Origin: Alkalibacillus salilacus
Lineage (GTDB): Bacteria > Bacillota > Bacilli > Bacillales > Alkalibacillaceae
Assembly: GCF_030812915.1 (NCBI RefSeq)
Contig: NZ_JAUSTQ010000004.1
Span: 1 to 64,000 of the forward strand
Direction: 5' to 3'
DNA length: 64,000 nucleotides
Shown one piece after another: positions 53,385 through 61,428 of this stretch. Numbering within the stretch: the stretch's first letter is position 1; each line of letters opens with the position of its first letter. A program made the position numbers and the translations under genes. Below the pieces are notes generated by a model that searched no databases, was not told the DNA's origin, and saw only the letters and a list, made by a program, of their open reading frames with translations.

Positions 53385-53948
53385 TTAAGAGTATAAATGG
53401 TCGCCTTCCTTAATCGCCTGACTCATTGGTAAATAATGTGAAAACACACGAGCCATTTCATAAATACGATGTTTAACACCTTCCGCAATTAATTCGTTCG
53501 TATGGGAGAATTGAGACGAATCGGTATAGACATAATTGGGTGTAATTAAGCATTTGAAATAATCAAAAACAGGTTTCAGTTGATTCTCAATCACTAAATG
53601 GTGTTGCACAGTACCACCATTCGCCATAAGTGCAACGGGTTTATAGCGCATTGATTGGGGTGATACAAGATCGAGAGCATTTTTTAGCGAACCTGGAATG
53701 GACCCTTGGAAAATAGGTGTCGCCACGATGAAACCATCTGCTTCTTCCAATTTTTGAATCAACGATTGTGTCACTTCGGAATAGTCTTCTAATCCCCGCC
53801 CGTCTGCAAAATCAACAGGATATTGTTCTAAATCTATAGATTCAATTTCAATTTCATTTGATATATTTTTTAAATGTTTATTTGCTTCTAATAAAAGTGT
53901 CTTTGTCTTTGAGCCAACCATTGTTCCGTTCAACAATACAACTTTCAC
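53385..53948 (-). CDS. NADPH-dependent FMN reductase family protein
   Basis: 187 residues, flavodoxin-like fold: LLNGTMVGSKTKTLLLEA (phosphate-binding loop) and GFIVATPIFQGSIPGSLKNALDL. Family members reduce flavin, quinones or azo dyes. The substrate is not known. It stands alone between mtlA and a divergent gene. Confidence 0.85.
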   Translation of the reverse strand: MKVVLLNGTMVGSKTKTLLLEANKHLKNISNEIEIESIDLEQYPVDFADGRGLEDYSEVTQSLIQKLEEADGFIVATPIFQGSIPGSLKNALDLVSPQSMRYKPVALMANGGTVQHHLVIENQLKPVFDYFKCLITPNYVYTDSSQFSHTNELIAEGVKHRIYEMARVFSHYLPMSQAIKEGDHLYS

Positions 53949-54172
53949 TTATATCCCTCCCGTTAGGAACTAAACTATATTTAATAAGGAAAGGATTAAA
54001 AAGAACGATATACTTCAATCCTTTTATGATCCACACATACTTACTATATTTTAACCCTTTGTGATGCCCTTTTCAAATTAATGCAATAGTGCTTTTAGTC
54101 TGTCTGTTAAAAATTTTTAGATTCTTTTCAGAAGTGTCATTAAACTGTTACACATTTGTACAAGCACTGTGA

Positions 54173-54200
54173 TTGACCTGTTACTTATAACTGTTATACT
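54173..54200 (+). promoter_or_regulatory. Sigma-A promoter of the 3D-domain gene
   Basis: -35 TTGACC (54173-54178), 16-bp spacer, -10 TATACT (54195-54200). The rest of the 320-bp gap from 53949 shows no further feature I can support. Confidence 0.65.
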
Positions 54201-54268
54201 ACCCCTCGGGCTCAAAAAAGAAAACCAAAGTCCTATTGTCAATTTGTTCATTTTACGGAGGTATGATC

Positions 54269-54955
54269 ATGAATAAAACTATTTTACTAATGTTTGGTGC
54301 AGGAATCCTGATCGCCACTCTATTAGTAGCATTTGATTCTAATATAAAAAACACTAATTCAAGTCAAGATACAGATGCAGAAAACACAGAAGAAACTGAT
54401 TCATCTAAGGTAAGCTCAAATAGCTACCAAGCCATCTCAACACATCTCTCAGAAAAAGAGGACATTACCGTTGTGAAATCGGAATCTAAAACAAAAGTAG
54501 CTAACAATCAATCTAGTAATCAAGCAGATCAAGAACAAGATTCAACTCAAAACAATGAGCAACAATCTCAAGAATCAAACCAAACTAATAATCAAGAACA
54601 AGAAACAAAGCAACAAGATAATTCTGGTGAAGTTCAACATGTCAGTGAATCCAATGACGTGAAAGAAACAATGTATATGGAAGCAACTGCTTATACAGCT
54701 TATTGTGATGGGTGCAGTGGTACAACAAAAACAGGTATAGACCTACGCGCTAACCCAAATCAAAAAGTCATTGCCGTTGATCCGAACGTCATTCCATTAG
54801 GTGCTACCGTCTGGGTTGAAGGCTATGGTACAGCTATAGCAGGAGATACAGGTGGAGCGATTAAGGGTAATCGCATCGATGTGTTTATGGCAAATGAAGC
54901 AGATGCGAACAGATTTGGAAGAAGACAAGTTCAAATTAAGATTTTAGAATACTAA
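54269..54955 (+). CDS. Secreted 3D-domain protein, putative cell-wall hydrolase
   Basis: 228 residues. An N-terminal hydrophobic segment (about 4-22, signal or anchor), a Gln/Asn/Ser/Glu-rich linker (about 30-128), and a C-terminal 3D domain with the three aspartates in VIAVDPNVIPLG, AIAGDTGGAIKG and NRIDVFMA. The domain resembles the MltA barrel of lytic transglycosylases, as in YocH or YuiC. GGAGG precedes ATG 54269. Confidence 0.9.
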   Translation: MNKTILLMFGAGILIATLLVAFDSNIKNTNSSQDTDAENTEETDSSKVSSNSYQAISTHLSEKEDITVVKSESKTKVANNQSSNQADQEQDSTQNNEQQSQESNQTNNQEQETKQQDNSGEVQHVSESNDVKETMYMEATAYTAYCDGCSGTTKTGIDLRANPNQKVIAVDPNVIPLGATVWVEGYGTAIAGDTGGAIKGNRIDVFMANEADANRFGRRQVQIKILEY

Positions 54956-54962
54956 TGCATAT

Positions 54963-54999
54963 AACCAGTTGAGGAACTGATTCCTTAACTGGTTTTATT
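54963..54999 (+). terminator. Terminator after the 3D-domain gene
   Basis: Stem AACCAGTT..GGAA / TTCC..AACTGGTT with a short loop and TTTTATTT. Confidence 0.85.
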
Positions 55000-55046
55000 T
55001 ATATGCTAGTTATAATTCGTGTGACTTAATTTACTTTTAAAGGGGA

Positions 55047-55109
55047 TTGATTCAACTTTCTAGAAGCTTGATTCAATTTCTGAGGTCCTTGATTCAAAAA
55101 AAGGTCTGT
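55047..55109. repeat. Three 21-bp units beginning TTGATTCAA
   Basis: TTGATTCAA occurs at 55047, 55068 and 55089, an exact 21-bp period. The first 10 bases are well kept; the rest varies. A decayed unit (TTAATTTAC) may sit one period upstream at 55026. The array lies between two terminators of convergent genes. Confidence 0.85.
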
Positions 55110-55137
55110 GGCTCAAATCGCCACAGACCTTTTCATT
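55097..55137. terminator. Bidirectional terminator after ohr
   Basis: Perfect 12-bp stem AAGGTCTGTGGC / GCCACAGACCTT, loop TCAAATC, A-rich on the left and T-rich on the right. Confidence 0.9.
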
Positions 55138-55145
55138 ACATCATC

Positions 55146-55562
55146 TTATTTAACAACCGCTTCTAACTCTACATCAATGTTATTACGCGTTGCCTTAGAG
55201 TATGGACAAACTTTATGCGCTTCTTTCATCAATTCGTCCGCTTCATCTTGTGAAACGCCACTAATTTCAGAAATCAATTTTACACCAACTTTGAAGCCAC
55301 CATCAGAATCATCTTTCATGAAACTGACTTCACCGTGTGTTGTTGATTCAATATCTTTCTTTTGATTCTTAGCAACTAAGTTAAGAGCACCGTCATAGCA
55401 TGCTGCATAACCCGCTGCGAATAATTGTTCAGGGTTTGTCCCTGTTTCATCCGTATTCTCTGTCGGCATAACCACGTTTAAATCAATAACGCCATCTTCT
55501 GACTTAACGTGACCACCACGACCGCCTTGTGCTGTTGCTTTTGTTGTAAATAAATGACTCAT
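55146..55562 (-). CDS. ohr: Organic hydroperoxide resistance protein Ohr
   Basis: 138 residues of the OsmC/Ohr family. The two redox cysteines are in GYAACYDGALNLVAK and AHKVCPYSKATRNNI. It reduces organic hydroperoxides with lipoyl-type thiols. No ohrR regulator is adjacent. A GGGTAT box upstream suggests stress control. Confidence 0.93.
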   Translation of the reverse strand: MSHLFTTKATAQGGRGGHVKSEDGVIDLNVVMPTENTDETGTNPEQLFAAGYAACYDGALNLVAKNQKKDIESTTHGEVSFMKDDSDGGFKVGVKLISEISGVSQDEADELMKEAHKVCPYSKATRNNIDVELEAVVK

Positions 55563-55598
55563 ATTTAAACACTCCTTTATATAAAGTCTATCTAATCT

Positions 55599-55604
55599 AT
55601 ACCC
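55599..55604 (-). promoter_or_regulatory. Possible sigma-B -10 box upstream of ohr
   Basis: GGGTAT on the minus strand, about 40 bp before ohr. The -35 region is poor (CATGAA-like at 14 bp). B. subtilis ohrB is sigma-B dependent, which makes the site worth noting. Confidence 0.35.
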
Positions 55605-55637
55605 GAAAAATCAAATGTTCATGCATACAACATTATA

Positions 55638-57689
55638 TTAATTTAATAATTTTTCTTGATAGGAAGCATTCCAGTCCAGCAACTCATGGGCTGAGATCGG
55701 TTTTCCAAAATAGAAACCTTGAATTTCATCTGCAGAGGTCTGCCCAATAATATCAAGCTCCTCTATTTGTTCGACACCTTCTATGACAACACCAAGAGAT
55801 AAAGTTGAACCGAGATTAATCACATCTGTTAAAAACTGTTGAGCTAGCTTATCTTCTACAATTCCTTCTAAGAATGACTTATCTATTTTCATCTTATCAA
55901 TCGGGAGGTTTCGCAAATAAGTTAAGGATGAAAAACCTGTTCCAAAATCATCTAAAGCTATCGTTGCTCCTAATTCACGTAGGCTTTCTATCGTCGTGAG
56001 TGCGACTTTCTCTTCTTCAATAATGCTTGATTCCGTGATTTCAAATTCTAATAAACTTGGATTAATCTGATATTTCTCAATAATATTTTCAACATCGGCT
56101 ACAAAGGTGTCTTCTATAAGTGTCCGGTTAGATAAATTAATGGCCACTTGACCGACATCAAATCCTGCCCACTGCCATTCCTTGATTTGTTTACAAACAC
56201 GTTCGATTAACCAGAGTGTAATGGGATGAATATCACCTGTTTTTTCTGCAATCGGGATAAATTGTCCTGGAGAAATAAAGCCAAGCTGTCGATCATTCCA
56301 CCGAATCAATGCTTCAACTCCAATAAATTCGTGACTATGATTTGCAATTTTAGGTTGATACCTCACTACTAATTCCTCGTCATACTCAATTAAACGTATT
56401 CGCTCCAATAGTTTCTCTCGAAGCCCTTCACTATGTGTCGTACCTTGATAGAACGCATAATCATTAATCAATTCAAAACCCTTTGTATTTATAACCGCAT
56501 AAGCTTGATCAACTATTTCCATCGTATTTTTCGTTGTTTTTGGCTTGGAAGCTAAAGCTACACTGACGTTAAGTCCTGCAATAGTCTCACTTTGACATCG
56601 CTTAATTAAGTCTTTAGAGAAAGCTCCTAATTTTTTTGATATCGTAAATTCGCAAGCAATGACACCGATTTTTTGATTACTAATCCGATAAATTAAGAAT
56701 TCACGCCTAGAAAGAGACTTCCGATAAGCCTGTTTAATAAAATCAACTAGTACTTTAATCGTTTCATCACCTTGTTGATAACTATACTTATTATTAATCG
56801 TATCGAGGTCATGTAGATGAATAACTGCAACTCCAACCTCATTCATATTCTTAAATTGACCCATCTGTTGATTGAAAACTTTTCGATTAGGTAGATTGGT
56901 CAATGGATCATACAATTCTAGTCGCCGTTTTAATTGACGATCGAACATGGTGCTGAATATTGAGAAAAAGACGATTGCCAAAACCCCAACTACAACACTT
57001 GCGATAAGAATTTCGAACAACTCATGTGTCCCTTCCGCCTCTAGAACTACAGGATCTGCCTCAAAGGATGTCGCGTACATTCCCGTGTAGTGCATGCTAG
57101 ACACGCCCAAACCTAATAGACTGGCTATCGCCACTTTATTATGCAATTTCATGCGTTCAGGTTGGTTAATCAATATGAGAAGCGCAATTAATGAAATAAC
57201 CACCGCTAGTAAGATTGAGAGCAATACATAGCCAGCATGATAGTCTATGGTAACATTAGGTATTCTCATTGCATCCATACCTAAGTAATGCATAGATGCA
57301 ATACCTATTCCCATAATCATAGCAGCAATCCACATATGTAAGTATTTACGCTTACGATAATAAACCATCCAAAAGGCTAATAATGCAGCAAAAATCGCTG
57401 GCAAAACGGACAAAATGGTTAATATAGGATCATACGTCATGGGCACGCCTAATTGATAAGCACTCATGGCAATAAAATGCATGGACCAAATACCAGCCCC
57501 CATCGTCAACGAGGCTAATCCAACCCAAAAATAAGGGTGAATTAAACCACTATGATATAAACGCTCATTCAAAGACAGCGCTGCATAAGAGGCAATAATT
57601 GCAATTAGAATCGATAAGATTACCAAAAACTGACTGTATGTACCATTGATGGTAACCGTCGTGATCAAATTATAGTCTAATAAACCCAT
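55638..57689 (-). CDS. MHYT-GGDEF-EAL membrane protein, probable c-di-GMP phosphodiesterase
   Basis: 683 residues. Seven membrane segments form the MHYT sensor with the repeated motif in WSMHFIAM, SMHYLGM and SMHYTGM. A GGDEF-type domain follows (about 260-415) whose catalytic motif is lost (RISNQK in its place). The EAL domain (about 430-670) keeps EALIRW, the second-site Asp pair in ALDDFGTGFSS and IKIDKSF-like MKIDKSFLEG. It should therefore break down rather than make c-di-GMP. Confidence 0.9.
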   Translation of the reverse strand: MGLLDYNLITTVTINGTYSQFLVILSILIAIIASYAALSLNERLYHSGLIHPYFWVGLASLTMGAGIWSMHFIAMSAYQLGVPMTYDPILTILSVLPAIFAALLAFWMVYYRKRKYLHMWIAAMIMGIGIASMHYLGMDAMRIPNVTIDYHAGYVLLSILLAVVISLIALLILINQPERMKLHNKVAIASLLGLGVSSMHYTGMYATSFEADPVVLEAEGTHELFEILIASVVVGVLAIVFFSIFSTMFDRQLKRRLELYDPLTNLPNRKVFNQQMGQFKNMNEVGVAVIHLHDLDTINNKYSYQQGDETIKVLVDFIKQAYRKSLSRREFLIYRISNQKIGVIACEFTISKKLGAFSKDLIKRCQSETIAGLNVSVALASKPKTTKNTMEIVDQAYAVINTKGFELINDYAFYQGTTHSEGLREKLLERIRLIEYDEELVVRYQPKIANHSHEFIGVEALIRWNDRQLGFISPGQFIPIAEKTGDIHPITLWLIERVCKQIKEWQWAGFDVGQVAINLSNRTLIEDTFVADVENIIEKYQINPSLLEFEITESSIIEEEKVALTTIESLRELGATIALDDFGTGFSSLTYLRNLPIDKMKIDKSFLEGIVEDKLAQQFLTDVINLGSTLSLGVVIEGVEQIEELDIIGQTSADEIQGFYFGKPISAHELLDWNASYQEKLLN

Positions 57690-57834
57690 CTGAAATTCCT
57701 CACCGTTTCATGTAACATCTATCCATATTTTAATACAGTTATGACGAAATGACTATGATATTTCGACAAAATTCGTTACATTAACTAATCCAACTCCTAT
57801 CGACCTTCCATCATTAAGGTTAGGTTACTCCAAT

Positions 57835-57871
57835 AAAAAATGGCAGCGAACGCGACCGTACGCTGCCATCA
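57835..57871 (-). terminator. Terminator after the ABC1 kinase gene
   Basis: Stem ATGGCAGCG / CGCTGCCAT with a 12-nt loop, followed on the minus strand by TTTTTTA. Confidence 0.85.
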
Positions 57872-57887
57872 ACATTCCTATATTCAC

Positions 57888-59567
57888 CTAAAACCTACCT
57901 GACCTCATAATTGAATACAACATCCAGAGAAACATTAATAATGCTATAATAAACCCAATTTCAATCGCCGGAATGCTCCACACCATAGAATGTTGTTCGT
58001 TTAATGCAGAACCAATCATCAAACCAACCATTATTAAACTGAACGCTAATAGCACAATACTGAATGATAACCGATTGCTTACTTGATCTAATTTCCGCAT
58101 AAATGTATCTGCTTTCGAGAAATTGATCTCGATTGGAACTTTACGTTTTTTTGCTATGGCATTAATTTCTTGTAAGACTTCTGGTAAATCTTCGACAGCC
58201 TCCCCATATTCACCTAATTGATCAAATATTTTCTCAGCTGTTCGTTTCGGGTTATATTTTTGGCGGATTAAATCTCGCCCGTATGGTTCAGCAATTGCAA
58301 ATATATCCAAATCAGGTGCTAGCGTTTCAATGACCGATTCCATCGTGAACATCGTCTTACCTACCAATGATAAATCAGGATGAATATAGATTTGATGATG
58401 CTGTGCAATCTGATACATATCCGTAATTGATTCACCAATGCTGAGGTCCTTTAATGGGACATCATAATACTTAATCACTAGCTGATCTATATCTCTTCGT
58501 AGCGAGGATTCATCCAGATGATCTGGCGCTATTCCTAGTTTCTTAATGGTCTTCACAATTTTATTGGCATCTTGTCGCACAATTGCAATGACTAATGAGG
58601 CCAATCTGGATTTCATGTCACGAGACAACCTTCCAACTAATCCAAAATCCATTAAGGCAATTTTTTGATCTTCAGTTATAAAGAAGTTTCCTTGATGAGG
58701 GTCGGCATGAAACAGTCCATCTTTAAAGATTTGATGATAAAGTGCTTGAATCATATTCTCTGCAATCGTATCAAGGTCAAAATTCGCTTCTTTCATCACA
58801 TCAACTTGATTCAGTTTATACCCCTCTACAAATTCCATAGTTAACACACGCTTAGAGGAGTAATCCCAATAGATCTCAGGAATTTTAATCGAGTCCCATT
58901 CCTCGAATTGTTTGCGCATTAAATCAGCATTCAGACCTTCTGTTTCATAATTGAGTTCATCAATAATAGCACTCTTAAATTCTTCTAACACACCTGTGAC
59001 TTGATATTGCCCGGCCCAATCAAAACGACGTTCAGCACGTTTCGCTAACTCTTCTAGAATTTCAAGGTCTGTATGTATTTGTTCAAACACGCCTGGCCTG
59101 CGAACCTTAACCGCAACACGTTGGCCACTTGGCAAAGTCGCTTCATGTACTTGACCAATAGAAGCCACACCAATTGGTTCAGGGTTGAATTCATCAAATA
59201 ACGTCTCAACACGTTCCCCAAAATCTTGCTCTACCATTATTTGAACATCTTCGAATGAAAATGGCTCAAGTTCATCTTGTAAAAAAGACAATTCGCGAAT
59301 GACATCTTTAGGCAATAAATCAGGTCGCATACTAGCAATTTGACCAACCTTAATAAAAGTCGGGCCTAACTCTTCTAAGAATGAGCGTAATCGTCTGCCT
59401 AATTGTTGGGATGTTTCACTGTGACGTTGATTCACATACACTCGACGCGGTAAGGAAAACACTTGGTCAAGCCCAACTTCTTTCACGAAATATCCAAAAC
59501 CATTCCTTGCTAGTGCTGCTGCTATTTCTCTATACCGCCGCATGTGCTTCATTCGTTTACCAATCAT
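57888..59567 (-). CDS. ABC1/UbiB-family atypical kinase
   Basis: 559 residues. Family motifs: KxGQ region FIKVGQIASMRPDLLP, A-rich loop and lysine GQRVAVKVRRPG, catalytic FHADPHQGNFF and metal-binding MDFGLVGRL. Two C-terminal membrane helices (about 500-555) anchor it. Relatives support isoprenoid-lipid or quinone metabolism. GGAGG lies 7 bases before the ATG. Likely cotranscribed with the coiled-coil gene upstream. Confidence 0.92.
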   Translation of the reverse strand: MIGKRMKHMRRYREIAAALARNGFGYFVKEVGLDQVFSLPRRVYVNQRHSETSQQLGRRLRSFLEELGPTFIKVGQIASMRPDLLPKDVIRELSFLQDELEPFSFEDVQIMVEQDFGERVETLFDEFNPEPIGVASIGQVHEATLPSGQRVAVKVRRPGVFEQIHTDLEILEELAKRAERRFDWAGQYQVTGVLEEFKSAIIDELNYETEGLNADLMRKQFEEWDSIKIPEIYWDYSSKRVLTMEFVEGYKLNQVDVMKEANFDLDTIAENMIQALYHQIFKDGLFHADPHQGNFFITEDQKIALMDFGLVGRLSRDMKSRLASLVIAIVRQDANKIVKTIKKLGIAPDHLDESSLRRDIDQLVIKYYDVPLKDLSIGESITDMYQIAQHHQIYIHPDLSLVGKTMFTMESVIETLAPDLDIFAIAEPYGRDLIRQKYNPKRTAEKIFDQLGEYGEAVEDLPEVLQEINAIAKKRKVPIEINFSKADTFMRKLDQVSNRLSFSIVLLAFSLIMVGLMIGSALNEQHSMVWSIPAIEIGFIIALLMFLWMLYSIMRSGRF

Positions 59568-59590
59568 GGTAATGCCTCCATCACTATTAA

Positions 59591-59899
59591 TTAGGACTGA
59601 TCGTTCGTATCATGTTTCGCTTCTAATTCAGCAATACGTTTTTCTAATTCATCATAATCTTCACGTGTTGGGATGTTTAATTCATGTAAATAAGACTTAA
59701 CTAATTCATGAACTTTTTGATCCATCTCTTCTTGCCGTTGCTCACCTTTTTGGCGAACTTCATTTAATAAATTGGTTAACTCTGATTTAGATAATTCACC
59801 TTTATCATACATTTCATCTAATACTTTATCCACTTGCTCCTTACTTGCTTGCGCTAAACCCAATCCTAATGATAACCCTTTTTTAAAAGTATCACGCAT
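59591..59899 (-). CDS. Phasin-like coiled-coil protein
   Basis: About 102 residues, mostly helical and charged: MRDTFKKGLSLGLGLAQASKEQVDKVLDEMYDKGELSK then a C-terminal coiled coil (DYDELEKRIAELEAK). Proteins of this layout beside ABC1 kinase genes are annotated as phasin-family or PHA-associated; UbiK/YqiC-type accessory proteins look similar. No phaC gene is present. ATG 59899 follows GAGGAGG. Confidence 0.7.
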   Translation of the reverse strand: MRDTFKKGLSLGLGLAQASKEQVDKVLDEMYDKGELSKSELTNLLNEVRQKGEQRQEEMDQKVHELVKSYLHELNIPTREDYDELEKRIAELEAKHDTNDQS

Positions 59900-60006
59900 A
59901 ACTTGTACCTCCTCATCAATCATATGTTGATAGTTAACCATTACCCTGAAATACAGCCATAAAAACTTATGTACATGGAGAGGTTTATATAAGCCCTAGA
60001 AGATAC

Positions 60007-60042
60007 AAAAAAAGTGTGTAGCCTTAGCTACACACTTTTTAT
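60007..60042. terminator. Bidirectional terminator after the cold shock gene
   Basis: Stem AAAAAGTGTGTAGC / GCTACACACTTTTT with a 4-nt loop. Confidence 0.9.
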
Positions 60043-60052
60043 AATCAGTTTA

Positions 60053-60250
60053 TTACTGAGCAACAACGTTTGCTGCTTGTGGTCCACGGTCGCCTTCAAC
60101 GATTTCGAATTCAACTGTTTGACCGTCTTCTAGTGTTTTGAAACCTTCAGCTTGGATTGCTGAGAAGTGTACGAATACATCGTCACCGTCTTGACGCTCA
60201 ATAAATCCGAAACCTTTTTCTGAGTTAAACCATTTAACTGTACCTGTCAT
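60053..60250 (-). CDS. csp: CspA-family cold shock protein
   Basis: 65 residues, a single cold shock domain with RNP1 KGFGFIER and RNP2 VFVHFSA. It binds single-stranded RNA and DNA as a chaperone. AAGGAGG lies 8 bases before ATG 60250; longer readings of the frame run through the untranslated leader. Confidence 0.96.
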   Translation of the reverse strand: MTGTVKWFNSEKGFGFIERQDGDDVFVHFSAIQAEGFKTLEDGQTVEFEIVEGDRGPQAANVVAQ

Positions 60251-60259
60251 ATATAATGA

Positions 60260-60319
60260 CCTCCTTAATTGTGTTGACAAAAATTGAATCTCGTTACTTT
60301 CGACATCAATTAAGAGAGG
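60260..60319 (-). promoter_or_regulatory. Leader hairpin covering the csp ribosome site
   Basis: In the transcript, CCTCTCTTAATTG (60319-60307) can pair with CAATTAAGGAGG (60271-60260), a 12-bp stem with one bulged base that includes the whole Shine-Dalgarno sequence. The loop is 35 nt. This is a plausible temperature-sensitive translation switch. Confidence 0.65.
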
Positions 60320-60360
60320 CCTTTCAGTAATCATCGATATCAATCATTTGCTCAACTCTT

Positions 60361-60389
60361 ACTTTACACACTTCTGAACTAAATTGCAA
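60361..60389 (-). promoter_or_regulatory. Sigma-A promoter of csp
   Basis: Reverse strand: -35 TTGCAA (60384-60389), 17-bp spacer, -10 TAAAGT (60361-60366). It gives a leader of about 105 nt, typical of cold shock genes. Confidence 0.5.
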
Positions 60390-60497
60390 CCCCAAACACT
60401 TCAAAATGAAAAATCTTTTTATAACACCCTATAAAATAAACGCTAATAACACTTTATAACAATCATATTACATTTTATTTTCAAGCAGGGTTTTGGC

Positions 60498-60526
60498 TTG
60501 TACTAGTCTAAAGCCTCTGCTACAAT
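60498..60526 (+). promoter_or_regulatory. Sigma-A promoter of the acidic lipoprotein gene
   Basis: -35 TTGTAC (60498-60503), 17-bp spacer, -10 TACAAT (60521-60526), 45 bp before the start codon. Confidence 0.6.
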
Positions 60527-60570
60527 TCATTAACGAAACATTTTATTAACAGCAAAGGATGTGTATTAAC

Positions 60571-61383
60571 ATGAAAAAGACGCTTTTACTCTTCGTATTA
60601 GCGATTCTCGCAAGTGTAATGGTTGCTTGTGGCGGTGATAATAACGATGAAGGCGATTCAGGAAACTCAGGAGACGAAGGTACATCAGAAGAAGAAGGTA
60701 ACAGTGAAGAAGGTGGCAATAGCGAAGATGGTAGCAGTGAAGAATCATCTAACGGCGAAGGTGACTCTGAATCCTCAGGTGAATCTGTTTCAGATGTAGG
60801 TGAAGATGAAGTCGTTGCAACTGTTGGCGGTGAAGACATTTTAGGTTCTCGCCTACTCCAAGCTGAACAAACCCTTAGTCAGCAATATCAAATGATGGGA
60901 CAAGATCCTAGTCAAAATGCAGGTGCTATTCGCGAAGCAGCTATGGATCAAGTCGTTAACTCAAAAGTAATTGAACTAGCAGCACTTGATGCTGGTCTTG
61001 AGCCTTCTGAAGAAGAAGTGACTGAAGAAGTAGACTCACAAATTAGTACCATGCAAGAACAAAACGAGCTTGAATCTGAAGATGCTGTATACGAGCAACT
61101 TGGCATGAGCGAAGAAGAGGTCCAAGATCAAATTCGTTCATCCATGTTAATTCAAAACTATTTAGATGAAAACATGGAAGAACCAAGTGTTTCAGATGAA
61201 GACATCGAGCAAGCATATGAAGATTACAAATCACAAATGGAACAAGCAAATCAAGAAGCAGAAAGTTTAGAAAATATGCGTAGTGATCTAGAATCACAAG
61301 TAAAACAACAAAAACAAAGTGAACAACAACAAGCGTTAATTGATGACTTAAAAGAAGATACTGAAGTTAACGTTCAGATTTAA
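60571..61383 (+). CDS. Acidic SurA-N-like lipoprotein
   Basis: 270 residues. Lipobox MVAC (Cys about 20), then about 55 residues made almost only of Gly, Ser, Glu, Asp and Asn, then a helical SurA/PrsA N-terminal-like domain (VVATVGGEDILGSRLLQAEQTL to about residue 215) and a Gln/Glu coiled tail. No parvulin prolyl-isomerase domain is visible, so it may be a chaperone without isomerase activity. ATG 60571 follows AAAGGATG. Confidence 0.82.
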   Translation: MKKTLLLFVLAILASVMVACGGDNNDEGDSGNSGDEGTSEEEGNSEEGGNSEDGSSEESSNGEGDSESSGESVSDVGEDEVVATVGGEDILGSRLLQAEQTLSQQYQMMGQDPSQNAGAIREAAMDQVVNSKVIELAALDAGLEPSEEEVTEEVDSQISTMQEQNELESEDAVYEQLGMSEEEVQDQIRSSMLIQNYLDENMEEPSVSDEDIEQAYEDYKSQMEQANQEAESLENMRSDLESQVKQQKQSEQQQALIDDLKEDTEVNVQI

Positions 61384-61386
61384 TTA

Positions 61387-61428
61387 ATAAAAAGGGCTAC
61401 TCCGAAACTTCGGAGTAGCCCTTTTTTA
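61387..61428. terminator. Bidirectional terminator between the lipoprotein and SDR genes
   Basis: Perfect stem AAAGGGCTACTCCG / CGGAGTAGCCCTTT with a short loop and T run. Confidence 0.9.

Noticed and set aside
59591-59899. A true PHA-granule phasin
   Set aside because: No phaC, phaR or other PHA genes are present here; the helical sequence alone does not show granule binding, so only 'phasin-like' is used.
60546-60839. Minus-strand ORF rich in Ser and Pro opposite the acidic lipoprotein
   Set aside because: It is the antisense shadow of the Gly/Ser/Glu linker codons; the plus-strand gene has signal peptide, lipobox and ribosome site.
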